The position numbers and the translations under genes are program-made. The notes below the pieces were generated by a model that made no database searches, had not been told where the DNA came from, and was given only the letters and a program-made list of their open reading frames with translations. Of a stretch of 64,000 nt of DNA, positions 31,722-43,500 are shown one piece after another (position 1 is the first letter of the stretch; the number at the start of each line of letters is the position of its first letter). This DNA is from Oopsacas minuta (taxonomy: Eukaryota; Porifera; Hexactinellida; Lyssacinosida; Leucopsacidae), in the NCBI GenBank assembly GCA_024704765.1, contig JAKMXF010000111.1:1371372-1435371 (forward strand). Direction: 5' to 3'.

Positions 31722-32187
31722 GAACATGCTGCATCCGATTTTAACACTTTTGGATTAATCATATGTAAATTTATTGTTGTTTTTATGAATATATAGCAAA
31801 CAACAATTGAGATTTAATAATATAGATAATTAAATTTTTAACCATGAATATGAGTTTGAATATTTTTATTCAGAGGTTCATTATAAAGGTGTTATAATTT
31901 CACTGCTCGATCTCGGAAAAATGCCTAATCCCTGAAAAACCGGGATTCCAGGTCGATCCCTGACTAAACAAATTCTCCCAATCTCAAAATATACGTACAT
32001 GCTTGCTCTAAACGGCTATCCAGGGGTAAGTAAGTACGAAGAATCCGAGTTTCGCATTTTTCGAGTTTCTCATATGTAAATTTATTGTTGTTTTTATTAA
32101 TATAAAGTAAACAAATTTCAAAATTATTGTAGAATCATACTTTCAACGACAATACTGAGGTAATCGAGTATGTTTGTCAGTTGAATA
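31722..32187. repeat. satellite-like dispersed repeat, truncated units
   Basis: Units begin near 31722, 32022 and 32157. They share a head (GGTAATCGAGTATG / GCTGCATCCGATTTT), TCATATGTAAATTTATTG, TTGTTTTTAT.AATATA, AAGTAAACAAATTTC and ATACTTTCAACG. The same unit occurs at 55433-55720 and 61212-61400. Together with the hairpin row at 32188 it fills the gap between the F-box/RCC1 gene and the claudin-like gene; no gene is seen in 31420-32740. Confidence 0.7.
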
Positions 32188-32240
32188 CCTCGAGGCGCAA
32201 TGCGCCGAGTTCATCGCAAAGCGACGAGCCAAAGGCTCGT
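32188..32240. repeat. row of three GC-rich mini-hairpins with 3-nt loops
   Basis: Directly readable: GGCGC-AAT-GCGCC (32194-32206), TCGC-AAA-GCGA (32214-32224) and CGAGCC-AAA-GGCTCG (32225-32239), in otherwise AT-rich DNA. They follow a truncated unit of the dispersed satellite. A matching row lies at 55727-55795. Confidence 0.85.
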
Positions 32241-32289
32241 ATTTATTATATTAAAATCAACTTTGAAATTTATATCTAATCACAGTTTC

Positions 32290-32485
32290 TGACTGTAGGA
32301 TCTGGTTCATCAATTTTAGAAAATTATTCTAACCTTTTTGTAGCCGGACCCGTTGCGACCTCTATTACGTGTATAGGTTAGTTTGGCGGTTTGGGACCAT
32401 ATTTTTACAATTCCAATCTTCTAAATAGCTAATATTAGTAGGATTTTGAAATATTCGTGTTCGATATAACGTGAGTTGACTGTAA
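32290..32485. mobile_element. one-ended remnant of a pogo-like MITE family
   Basis: The right end reads inward as CAGTCAACTCACGTTATATC, followed by GAA, and GGGACCATATTTTTACAATT occurs inside, as in the copies near 39780, 48170 and 51060. The left end is not found. Confidence 0.45.
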
Positions 32486-32740
32486 AACTAGATTCAGTCA
32501 GATTCTGCCTGGAACTTAGTCCAGAATACTCAAATTTTACAGCTGAAATAAACTGATCTCAGTTTTAAAAGTCTTTATTGTCTCAGTTAAAATTGAAAAC
32601 TAATTATTTCCATGTAATAAATATAAATAAAGTCACAAACACACAAAATTAAATCAGATTGAATTATATGATAAGAAGTGTGGGATGCAACTCATTATCA
32701 ATGAGAGATATTATAAGAAATAAATATTGGTAATTTGATG

Positions 32741-33865
32741 TTACATTGTATCTTGATCATCTCCACCTACTTCTCCCTCATACTCCATTCTAGACTGTCT
32801 TCTCCATTCTTTTATCAGTGACAGGAAGCTCATTATACTCCCGAGCAGTCCCAGTACTCCAGCAGCTACAACTAATCCGTATCCGTGTGTGAGACAGCCG
32901 CTTACAGCCTCTCCGTTAACAGAGAAGAATCCAGCAAAGCTATGGTCAATATACCCATACACAATCAGGGATATTACAAGGCATATAGTGGATACGATAG
33001 CGGATATTCCTGAGGCAAGATAGAGTGCTTTTGATTTGCAGAGAGGAATCACGAATATGAGGGCAGCAAGATAGAATATGAGACTGAGGAATATAAAAGC
33101 AGCTGATACATTAAGCTTTGTCTTCATCTCTGCACAGATTATAGAGCTGTCTGTAGCAAACGCTAGCTGTCTGACACTACCGATTAGAGGGTTCAGCTCT
33201 AAGCTGCAGTTTATGTCATTGATGTGTGCACACTCAAGTATTGACGCCTCCTACAGATATATATGTGTGTACTGGTGAAATTTCTCATTAGTTATAACCT
33301 CAAATTTCAAGGCTCGAAACTTCAAATTATAACTTCGAGAGTAAGCCGTATTGGATGAGGGACAAATGGGCCAGAGCCCCCAAGCTCCAATCAGTGTAAT
33401 ACCCAGGGAGCTAATGCCTAATAGGATCATAACCTCTCGAAGTATTAATTGTAAAACTACTAATTACAGTTTCTGTTACCTGAATACACCTCTTGATGGG
33501 ACCTTGTGAGTATTCTATCTTTGTCTGACCTCTGGTGAGAGAGCGTTGTGTCCAAGTTTCCATACCAATGCTGATTATCAACACAATAAGAACTACAATG
33601 TAAGTAATCATAGCTAGCATTGGGAATATATTCACATCAATCACTTCCTTCACGTTAGTCTAAACATAAGAATAAATACACGTATAATTCTTATAAATTA
33701 GTTAAATAAAGATAAAGATACCATAGTGAAGCTTGAAGATGTTCTCGCGGACATTTTAGAAATAGATTCCATACTCCTCTTATGCCAGGGGCCTTTAGAA
33801 CCAGGTTTCAAGCTGTTATCTTGAATCTCCTCAAATTTAGGAGGCTTACTTGATTTGAGACCCAT
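32741..33865 (-). CDS. claudin/PMP22-like four-transmembrane protein
   Basis: Three exons: 33722-33865, 33480-33659 and 32741-33250, both joins phase 0, giving 277 aa. A polar 50-residue cytoplasmic N-terminus precedes TM1 (MLAMITYIVVLIVLIISIG). A long first extracellular loop of about 75 residues follows, with Trp (METWTQ) and paired Cys (KRCIQ, LECAHINDINC, IICAE). Then come TM2 (AAFIFLSLIFYLAALIFVI), TM3 (LASGISAIVSTICLVISLIV), a short second loop and TM4 (YGLVVAAGVLGLLGSIMSFL), ending in an acidic tail (EGEVGGDDQDTM). The topology is that of the PMP22/claudin/EMP superfamily, but the W-GLW-C-C signature is only partly present, so I do not call it a true claudin. It is likely a plasma-membrane protein, possibly junctional. 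Introns are 62 and 229 nt. Confidence 0.85.
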
Positions 33866-34960
33866 GTAGGTTGCTAGGAAATGTTGTAAAATATGTATTA
33901 ATGAAGGTTTAGTACAAAATATTAGGGAGTAATAAGTACTAAGCGATAACAATGTAATAATGTAATACATACATTTATATGTTTAATGAGATTTAATAAA
34001 CGGGAGGGTGGAATATATAAGGGGTTTGGAAACTCCTAAGTGCAGAATTAATTTGAATATTGTCAATGTACAGTCGTTTCCGTTTATTTGGAACACGCTG
34101 ACCCCATAACTCCTGATTTACTGATATACTTGTATTATACTACTATAAGTTGTGTATGAATCACTCCTTGAAATGTGCCCGATTATTAAGCGAATAATAT
34201 ATATTACGTAATAGCCATACATCTGATATTTTGAAGATTGAGCAATTTGGCTAAGCTTAGCAGTGTAGAATAGTTGCTTGTAGAAAAAAATTCCAAATTA
34301 TTGTAGAACTCAAATGTATTTCTTAATTCGCTGATTAACCTACTAGCCATGCGGCAATTATCATAGTTTCGCTATTATTTTTGTTGAAACCCATCCAATT
34401 AATACAGTCTACGCAATTGCACTTGTATTTTGACCATTTATGTAATAAGAGTTTTAGAATATTTCATAAAGGTTGTACATACTCTAAATGTTTCAGCTTG
34501 AATAGTCGTTCAAATAATTGGTAAATACATACCGTATATACCCTGGAAGCCACTTAATTATACATTTACGGATTTATACCTATAGTACTGATGGCTTGAG
34601 GTAATTCAATCAAATTTAGTAAATAGAATTTGGGTCTGATTATTAAATACCACTGAATAGTAATTACCATTTCAATCTAATTTCAAATACGGTATACAAG
34701 TACATGTAGATATGTTGACAGACTATTTACTTAAATTAATGGACTCTGTGTTTTAGATCCGGCGCCACGAGGGTGTCTTGGGTGCCACTCACTCAAATAT
34801 GCGGCTCCGCCCATAAGGTTTCATACTAAAATTCTTCGATTTTCTGTCATTTGTCTAATTGTAATATTCACTTTGAAAAGCAATTTCAATATATTGATTG
34901 ATTGTAAAAACATTGGATAATTTACAAAATTGTATTAGAAATATCTCCTATAATCAGCTG
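33866..34960. other. intergenic, nothing recognised
   Basis: About 1.1 kb of AT-rich sequence between the claudin-like start and the SRCR-EGF stop. No long frames, clear TIRs or tandem repeats noticed. Confidence 0.5.
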
Positions 34961-36406
34961 CTATTTCATTGAGGAACCTGAAGATAATGAATACATTTTC
35001 ACATAGGCTTCTGTATTTCTATCAGATGTGATACCAGGAGAAGAGATAGCCATTGGTTTAGCGTAGTGATGGGTATCTATATTATTGTATGTATTTCCTG
35101 AAGGTACTTCTAGATAAGTTCCGGCTGATGTATACTGAATATATTCATACACATTTGAAGTATAAGATTCTCCGAATGGAGTTGTCACAACAACACTCTT
35201 CAACTGATCGATATTTGAGCCATCTAAATATTCGTATAAAGGCTCTTCTGGTTGCTTTACAGGATCTTTCAAATTCTTCAAACCTAAATTCTTAGCGTCT
35301 ATTGGTGGTTTAGATTGTTTCGTATTAACAACTGCAATAACACACAAGCTAGCGATTAGTATTACTATTAACAGAGTAATAATACACACAGCAGTAGTAA
35401 CTGATATTATAATGAGAGTTTGGTTATTTTGCGGAGGAATTATTCTAACATCACAATCAGTGCAATTATACAATTGACAGCTGTTGCCATAATACATAGA
35501 AACACACTCACATAGCCCAGATGTATAGTTACATATACCTCCGTTTAAACAGGTAGCCACACATAGTTTAAATTGACATGTATCACCATGGTATAATGAT
35601 TGACAGTGACATGTACCATTGCTAAGACATTCTCCATTCAAGCAGGGAGGCTGACACATTGAATGTTTACAACTCTCTCCATAGAATGGATCAGTACAGC
35701 TACACACACCATTATCTAGACATTCAGCTCCATTCTCACATACAGGTTGACATAATTTAGACTGACAAGCGTCTCCATGGTAACCAGATGCACACAGACA
35801 ACTGCCATCATCAATACAAGATCCCTGATTAAGACACGTAGAGGTACACTCTTTTTTCTCACATCCTGCTCCATAGAATGGGTATTTACACTCACATCTA
35901 CCGAAATCACAAAACCCTCTCTCCCCACAGGCATTAATACAATCACATTGTCCTGGCTCTGACCTACAAGTACCAGGATCATTACAGTCTGAATCAGAGC
36001 TACAAAACTGACAGGCAACGCCATGCAACAGCTGACAAGGTTCTGTGGTTGTACTGTAATCACAATCTAGAATTGATTCATTTTCATATCTATTGCAAGA
36101 AATATCCTTCAGCTTAATAGAGGGAGAATTATCCACCTCACCGACAGAGCCTAAACTCAATTCGCTATAAAGTTTGAGTCCTCTAGATCTGCACCATACA
36201 TATCCGTTATCAACCGTCCATGGAACTTCACCACATATAAATGACCAAACTAATTGTCCACTAGAATCTGTAATACATACACGAAGGTAACTGTTGCTAC
36301 CTGGTACAGATCCTGTACCCATTTCTCCAAGGACATTACAAGTCCTGGGCACTGATACAGCGATAGATGGGAGAATTAGAAATAATATAGGTAAATAAAC
36401 AAACAT
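34961..36406 (-). CDS. SRCR-EGF single-pass receptor with eleven-tyrosine tail
   Basis: Intronless, 481 aa. A signal peptide (FVYLPILFLILPSIAVS) is followed by a diverged scavenger-receptor Cys-rich domain, about residues 40-130: LRVCITDSSGQLVWSFIC, VWCRSRG, IKLKDISCN, ESILDCDY, GVACQ. Then come five to six tandem EGF-like modules of the MEGF/tenascin type, each C..GxC...C.C..(Y/F)(Y/H)G..C (residues about 135-320). One transmembrane segment lies at about 331-360. The 121-residue tail carries 11 Tyr: EPLYEYLDG, NVYEYIQY, TYNNI (YxN, Grb2-like), HHYAKP (YxxP, Crk-like) and AYVKM (YxxM, PI3K-like). The architecture suggests a scavenger or phagocytic receptor coupled to tyrosine kinase signalling, like MEGF10/Draper in logic; the pairing with SRCR is different. 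Ligand unknown. Confidence 0.88.
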   Translation of the reverse strand: MFVYLPILFLILPSIAVSVPRTCNVLGEMGTGSVPGSNSYLRVCITDSSGQLVWSFICGEVPWTVDNGYVWCRSRGLKLYSELSLGSVGEVDNSPSIKLKDISCNRYENESILDCDYSTTTEPCQLLHGVACQFCSSDSDCNDPGTCRSEPGQCDCINACGERGFCDFGRCECKYPFYGAGCEKKECTSTCLNQGSCIDDGSCLCASGYHGDACQSKLCQPVCENGAECLDNGVCSCTDPFYGESCKHSMCQPPCLNGECLSNGTCHCQSLYHGDTCQFKLCVATCLNGGICNYTSGLCECVSMYYGNSCQLYNCTDCDVRIIPPQNNQTLIIISVTTAVCIITLLIVILIASLCVIAVVNTKQSKPPIDAKNLGLKNLKDPVKQPEEPLYEYLDGSNIDQLKSVVVTTPFGESYTSNVYEYIQYTSAGTYLEVPSGNTYNNIDTHHYAKPMAISSPGITSDRNTEAYVKMYSLSSGSSMK

Positions 36407-36678
36407 AATTTCTATTTATTAATACAATAACAACAATATTTAAAGTAAGGCAACAATGCCTATCAGTTCAAATAGTTGTAATCGGGCATTAGCGCAATGT
36501 GAAGCCATTTGGCCAGCTAACGGCAATACAAGCCACTCGGTGCTGATATATTTTAACTTCGAAGTTGTCTTCAAATTTACATAGGCTTCATTTTTAAGTC
36601 AAAATCAGTAGAAATCATGTAATACTTCCCAGAAAATTCCATCGTCAGCTTAACTTAACCAAAATATTGGAACAAGCA

Positions 36679-37833
36679 CTAAAAGTTCTCTTTAGTATCT
36701 CCGACAGTAGCTACTGCTTCTGCCAGTTTATCTTCCTGACCCTTGAGACGATCATGAATTAGATGCACAATAGCTTTCTGTGTTCGTCTATCTAGCTTAT
36801 CCATTTTCTTGCTAATGTCCCTCTTCAAATCCCAGTCAGATTTCTTGGGTGCTAAAGTGCTCAGATCTATTCCTTTGAGAGGATCGTATTTCGCTTCATT
36901 CGCCAGTGTTGCTTTTACCTAGATGCAACATACTAATAAATAACTACATAGCATATGTTCACTATAACTATATAATGCTCAGTCTAGCAAATCTTCAAAA
37001 GATATATAGACACTAACATAATTACAATAGTAATAGAGTAGCTAACAAAGCATAGCCACTGATGTTTAGGCAAAAATACAATTACGGCTTTTAGCACGTT
37101 ATAACGGAACAAGATACTCAATTAGCTCAAAATAAATCCGAAACAGCGGGGGGTGGTCCAAACTAAAGCTGGACGGTTAGCAAGCAAGAGACCAGTTAAG
37201 CTTTTGTTAATTATACCCAAATATGTATAGTTATATATTATAAACATTATACAATAGTTTGCTATTACCATATAAGGTTGTAGACTTTTGTATGCGATAA
37301 TGTAATTAAAATTAGAGATGATCAATATCTCAATTATCAGAATAGTAGAATCAATCTATGATTTAATTTATCAAATTATAACTTTACAGATGACTTATTA
37401 AATGTATTCGTGGAATTATACATTTTAATTACTTGAACACTTTTTTACTTAAGTAAATGAATATATGATTATTTATTACAAGTGTTGCTGAACTCTGGTA
37501 ATTTAATTCACCCACCTGCTCGTCAAATCTCTCTGGCCTTCCTTCAGGAGCTGTAAATTCTTTCAAATTCTGATCTGTAGGTTTATAATTCCTGAAAATA
37601 AGCTGAGGTTTCTCTCCCCTCTCTTCCTCTCCTTCCCCTGTCTGAGAGGGAGAGGATGTCCGAACTCTCTTAACGCTTATCTCCACTTCTTCTGTATCTC
37701 TATCAGGAGAGTCACTACCCGCTAATAACTCACTCTCTGGAGGATTAGGTTTGAATTTATTTCTGAGCGCTAGTAGTTTCTGCTTTCTCTCTAAGGCTGC
37801 TATCTGCATATCTCCTGCTCCAGCAATCTCCAT
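36679..37833 (-). CDS. CCDC12: CCDC12/Cwf18 spliceosome component
   Basis: Two exons: 37516-37833 (106 codons, donor GTGGGT) and 36679-36918 (acceptor GCATCTAG), phase 0, giving 185 aa (human CCDC12 is 166). Exon 1 has the basic coiled N-terminal helix (LERKQKLLALRNKFK) and LIFRNYKPTDQNLKEF, matching the family's RNYVPEDEDLK. Exon 2 has LSTLAPKKSDWDLKRDISKK, then a helical KLDRRTQKAIVHLIHDRLKG, the cwf18 signature. Known role: small subunit of the activated (Bact) spliceosome. A possible alternative start is the Met eight residues in. The intron is 597 nt and holds nothing else recognised. Confidence 0.95.
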
Positions 37834-38331
37834 TCACCTTCCAAGTGTAAAATAGGCTAATTGATACAAAACAGTGAAATTAAGTTCACCAATCCATACA
37901 TAACATAATATTGTCATATTGTATAGAAATAAAGCATTTCTATTTTCGCGCTAACACTGCTGCAAGAGCTGTAAATGGAATAATTATATAAAAATTGTGC
38001 ATTATGTGTTGCCTTGTTGTTTGCAAAAGTTGCGTACAACAAAGTTTCGCCGTGTAAAGCGAGCTTAATACCTCAAATACTGGCGGCTAATTAAAATGAC
38101 GTTTAAGTTGTTAAGGCGAGAAAATTAAATATTGTAAGTACAGAGAATAAATATGTAGGCAGTGTTTCTCAACTATTCAGTGTGTTCTTCTAACCAAACA
38201 TAGTCACAAAGAGCTAGAGATATCCTATTTTAATCAAATTACATAGCTACACCTTTGTGGATATACCAGAGCAACTCTCAGTCCATTCAAACATAACTCC
38301 AAACAGTGATCATATATTAAAATTATTGCAT
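37834..38331. other. intergenic between CCDC12 and DPF
   Basis: About 500 bp between the CCDC12 start and the DPF stop, both minus strand. It must contain the DPF 3' end and CCDC12 promoter; no conserved element seen. Confidence 0.5.
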
Positions 38332-39674
38332 TCATTTCTTCTGGTCCTCTTTAGCTTGACACAACACACAAATCCACACACCCTCAGGCGGACTATTCAT
38401 AGGTGGTGACAGACAATACATATGATATCCCCGATCACAGTAGTCACAGAACAATAGCTTCTCGTCATTATCAGCACGTCCACAAATAATACACTCCTTA
38501 CATTCTAAACATTGCCAGCGATACGTCTGTACATTAAGAGCTATCTTAGGTCCGAATGTGAGACAGGAGGGGTGAGCAGATCTCCCGCAGTCAGCACATG
38601 AGACCTTTAGATGATATCATAATAATAATATAATACTGCTTAGTAGTAATAGTGTACTTACTAGTTTTTCTGTTTTTTTAGGTGAAGTAACTTCTGTACA
38701 GAAATCACACTGCTGGTTAGCTTTAGCTTTAATTTCTTTGCTAGAATTCTTGTTAGCTTTTGCTTCTGTATCTCTGAGGACTTTAACATCTAGCTTACCA
38801 GAATGGATCATATTCAGATCTGAAGTAGACTGTCCAGGGTGTTCCTTAGTGTAGTGTGTTTTCAAAGAGGTAGGGTTCTTAAAATATTTCCCACAGTAGA
38901 TACATTTACATTTCCTACCCATCCCTCCTCTCGACATACCGCCCCTACCAGACAGCATTACTCCCTTAGTTCTTCTGACATCCTCCTCTTCTGAGCTCGG
39001 TTCCTCTGAGTCCATTACGGATTCATCAGGGTCGCTAGGTTCTGACTCATCCCTGCTAACTACAGGTATTAGTAATACAGTCAGGGTAGCTTTTTATGAA
39101 TCCACTTTTTAGAGTAAGAACTTGGATAGATCTATATATGTTTACCTTCTAATAGTTTGCGCTTGTTAGACTCAGCAGTAATCCTCCTACCAGCAACAGG
39201 GTATCCAGCTCCTCTCTGTGTGTAAGGACTCCCACTACTGTACATAGGATCAGGACCTTTTGAAGAGGTAGCGATATAATTGTAGGACACATTCCTATCT
39301 GTGTGATGAGTATCGGAGCGGGAGTGGTTAGCTTTCCTCTTCTTTCTATGCCCTATATCTAGTATGGTGGTGACTGGGTATTGTACCATCCAGTCTCTGG
39401 GCTTGTAGCTGTACACCTGACCGGGTTTGAATCCAGGCATACGTTCATGCTTAGATCTAGATAAGTGGTCGGTTGGAATCTAGTAACAAATGGAAAATGG
39501 TGATGTCATCATTAATAGTTGGGTCGTACTTACCATCGCAATGCCAGTCTGTCCATCTACATAGGGACATCCTGCTGCTCTCTCCACCGTTAGACGAGTG
39601 TTATAGTGAGACACAGCCTCAATCAGATCTTGATATCCTCTCGGCCTCTTCCAATCTATTTCCTCTACTTCCAT
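38332..39674 (-). CDS. DPF: DPF/BAF45 double-PHD finger chromatin protein
   Basis: Four exons: 39534-39674, 39146-39479, 38662-39059 and 38332-38604 (phases 0, 1, 0), giving 381 aa, close to human DPF1-3 (about 380-390). The N-terminal requiem domain includes [28 protein letters not shown] and [17 protein letters not shown] Kruppel-type finger [20 protein letters not shown] follows an acidic Ser/Glu stretch and a GRGG basic linker. The tandem PHD fingers are complete: CDFC...[15 protein letters not shown] across the exon 3/4 junction, and [20 protein letters not shown] with GYHMYCL. Known role: BAF (SWI/SNF) subunit that reads acylated H3K14. An in-frame Met six codons upstream (39692) is an alternative start. 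Confidence 0.96.
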
Positions 39675-40505
39675 TTGTAAAAAATGTTTCACTTGTAACT
39701 CTAATAGTCTATCAACTACACTTCGAAATAAGTAGAGCTATAACCGACGAAAATATGTTATTTTAAAAGTTTTTGAGTTTGGACCATATTTATACAATTT
39801 AAGACTCGATATAAGCGGCTGTTTTGCTATATCAGTGTTAGAAATAGCGGGAGTACACTATATGCCAAAGGTTAAGTATACATATGTACATAAATAATCC
39901 TGAAATGTCAAATATCACAAAATATTTCATATGATAAATAGATTTGACTTTAGTAAAAAGGTGACACTCCAGGTGTAATGTGTTTGAAGACTCCAATTCA
40001 GTGAGACAACAAGTTAACATAATTTCTAGCTAATGAAATCCAAGAGGATCCAAACTTGGCAGATGTTTTACAAGCGACTTGATATGTACAATCTAAGATC
40101 TTAACAATTGATCAACATCAATGTTCAGAGTTGGAATAGATGCAAGCAATACCTAGTTATTTTCGAATATCTTTATTAACAAGACCTAACAGATAACAAA
40201 ACATTATTTGTAGCATGAATGGTCTCAAAGAGTTTGAATTCAAATTCTGCTAGAGGTGATGATAAATTATTATTCACAAGTATTGGAGCCTTTTAATAAC
40301 CGGCGCTTATTCAGGGAAATACGGTAGTAAATATAAATAAAATTTCGCCTTTTGAACCTATTTAATTTCCATGAAGATATACACACACTCGTATGATCTC
40401 GTAGTGTGTTGCAGATATATATAAAAACAATCAATCAAAATATATATGTCAGTCTTGAAAAATCTAAATTTATCTAAGCATTGAACTCCTTGTCTACTGA
40501 GGTGA
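39675..40505. other. intergenic with a repeat fragment
   Basis: Holds a fragment (about 39765-39850) of the pogo-like family with CCATATTTATACAATT and CGATATAAGCGG, in the opposite orientation to the copies in phosphorylase introns. Nothing else recognised; the DPF promoter should lie here. Confidence 0.45.
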
Positions 40506-43500
40506 TCAGTAATCTTCCTGTTTGGTATAAGGAGTCTTCCATATCTTTTCCACATACTCCTGTATAGTCCTATCACTAGAGAAGAATCCTACCGAAGATA
40601 TGTTATGAACGGTCATTTTACTCCATAGCCTCTTGTCCTAATTCAAACATCAATTAGACATGATATGTTGCTAAGCTTATAACAATAATATCTTACCATG
40701 AATGTCTTCTCCACCTCCAGCTGACAGTCAAGATAAGCTCTGAAGTCAGCCAGTATACAGAACCTGTCGTACTGTAGAGTATCATCCATCAGCCCTGAGA
40801 AGAGGTCAGGCTGGAAAGGGGAGAAGTACCCGCTCCTGATCTGTCCCACAGCCTCTTGTAGCTCGGGGATAGATTCGTAGTAGACACTAGGTTCATAACC
40901 AGCAGACTTAATAGCTTCTATCTGCTCAACAGTGTTACCGAATATAAATATGTTCTCTCTACCCATCTCCTCTGACATCTCTACATTAGCTCCGTCAAGG
41001 GTTCCTATAGTGAGGGCACCATTCGCCTGTAGGACAATGTAATTAAGATTATCAAACAGTAATAATTATAAGTAATAATTGTCTCACCATGAACTTCATA
41101 TTCCCAGTACCAGATGCCTCTGTTCCTGCAGTAGAAATCTGTTCGGAGAGATCAGCGGCAGGAATGATCCTCTCTGCCAGAGACACGCGGTAATTCTCCA
41201 GGAAGATGAGTTTGAGACGGTCTCCTATGGCTGGATCTGAATTAACGAATTCTGCCACAGAGTTTATCAGTTTGATTATCAGCTTAGCCTTATGGTATCC
41301 TGGAGCAGCCTACAGGATAGTTATACTCAAAACTGTGTAGAAGTTTCGTAATCAGTCTAACTACTACACTACGTATTAATTATTAATTACTACTACTAAT
41401 CCTGTTACTGTGTAATTAGGTTATAACTTATAAGTAATGTATTGTTGATATGCTACTAGTGTATTTTGAGCTTATCTACCATATATCAAAACAACCAGTG
41501 TTATAGGTATCTCTGGTGTCGATGATTAATATTATTACGTACTAACAGTTAGGACCAAAAATTAGGAATTTTTAGGATTGGACTAAAGCCATCGTGTATG
41601 TTGTTGCCTTGTTGCATCGTGTATTAATTACAAAACAAAATAACTTAAATATAGCTTAGCTATATTTCTCACATTCGAACTTCTCAAATTCGACATTCTC
41701 ACATTGAACCTTCTCATACTATAGTACAATATTTTGTATTAGCTTTCCATCTTCGAGGAAAGGTAATCTTTCAGATTAATGAAAGTCACCTTTTCGAATA
41801 AGGGTATGGGGTTTTCCATTTTTGTATTACAAAAACTGTACTCTACTATAGCCCAGCTATATATAAAGAATCTGTAAAATACCCGATGCAACAAGGTAAC
41901 ACACACAGTACAATTATATGTTGTATGAAAAAATAGAATTTCCGTGGAATATTGTTGCATGAAAATAGGACATATTCTATTTCATCCAACAAATCAGTAT
42001 CGTGTATGATAAATTGGGCATTACGTATATGTATATTGTTCGTCGATCAATCATATTTTCATACTTTTGTGTGTATAATTCAAAATGTCATTATATCTTG
42101 AATCTCCCCTATAGTTTTTAATAATCTATGAATTTTCCAGGTGCTAATATTCTGATAACAAATTTCCATATACAATAATTGAATTATTTAATTAATATTG
42201 ATTTTAGGACATTTTTGTTTGTTATTCATCTGTCAGATAGTAAAATTAAATAATATGCAATAACAATATCAAATTTTGTTAGATTGATTTAGGAGGAGAC
42301 ACGGTAAACAAGTATATAATTTTACAAGGTGTCATGTTCTAATGTAATCCAATAAAGGAACTTTGTCCCAAGAATGAGTAGCTCATGACGAATAATATAA
42401 TATAATTATATTAGATGGAGATATACTAATAAGGTCTAATCATATGATAAGTTGTAATAAGAATATATGTAAACAATGTACTTGCAAAAGTAACTGCAAT
42501 TTTATAAGGCATAAAGCTGTTTAGCAATATAAATATATATTTGTATATATTGTATGTTGAATAAGTATACTAACTAGTTAATTGGAAAATTGGAAAAATA
42601 TATTATAACGCCTCAAGGTTTCATGGCTAATATACGACACACGATTTCAGGAAGTGAATCCATTTCTGATACATTAGCATCTTCGTTGTATAAAGAAAAA
42701 GATATTTTGATGTCTCCTCAGGATGAAAACGTAAATGTATCGTTAAACGGGGAACCAAATCTCTGGAGATTATCTTTGTCAAAGGATTCAAGCCGACGCC
42801 GTCGAAATGCATTATTTTCAATTTCAAAATTCAAACAAGCATTTAGTAAGATTGAGTTAGGGGAATCAAATGAAATAAGCATCCAAAGCTCTACTTCAAT
42901 CTCTAAAATGAAGGAAAATATAGAAACGTCCAACAATTGTGAAAACACTGAATCAATCAAAGATACATTTGAAAAAAATGACAATGACGACACGTTACAA
43001 ACAAATAATATTCCTGGAGAAGAACAATCTCAAAAAGACACAATTGTAAATGCTTTACATTGGACAGATTGGATCTCAGAAGAGCAACTGAAAGGTTTAA
43101 CAAAACAACAGTTAAAACAACAAGAAGCATTATGGGAGTTCATCACGAGGGAATCAGAATTCATATCAAATCTCAAAATAATCCTTAGCCTCTTCGCAAC
43201 ACGATTAGACCGTCTGAAACATCTTGACATGCTAGGAAATGTACATCCTGAGAATATATTCGGAGGCATCAAGGAGATATATCAATCTCACTTGTCCTTT
43301 TGGAAGGAATGTCTTCACAAGTGCCTGAGATACGCTCAAAACAATAAGCTTCCCTTATCTGAACAAACTTTCATTGAAACGTTTCCAAATGAAATAGAAT
43401 CACGATTCGAAGTCTACCTGACACACTGCCTCTTTGCTACGAAATATCAGGAACAAATACTAAACGCACAGAAAGATGATTCATTCAAAGAATACTTGAA

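Noticed and set aside
31900-31990. tRNA-like box words (GGTCGATCCC)
   Set aside because: No cloverleaf can be drawn around them; part of repeat sequence.
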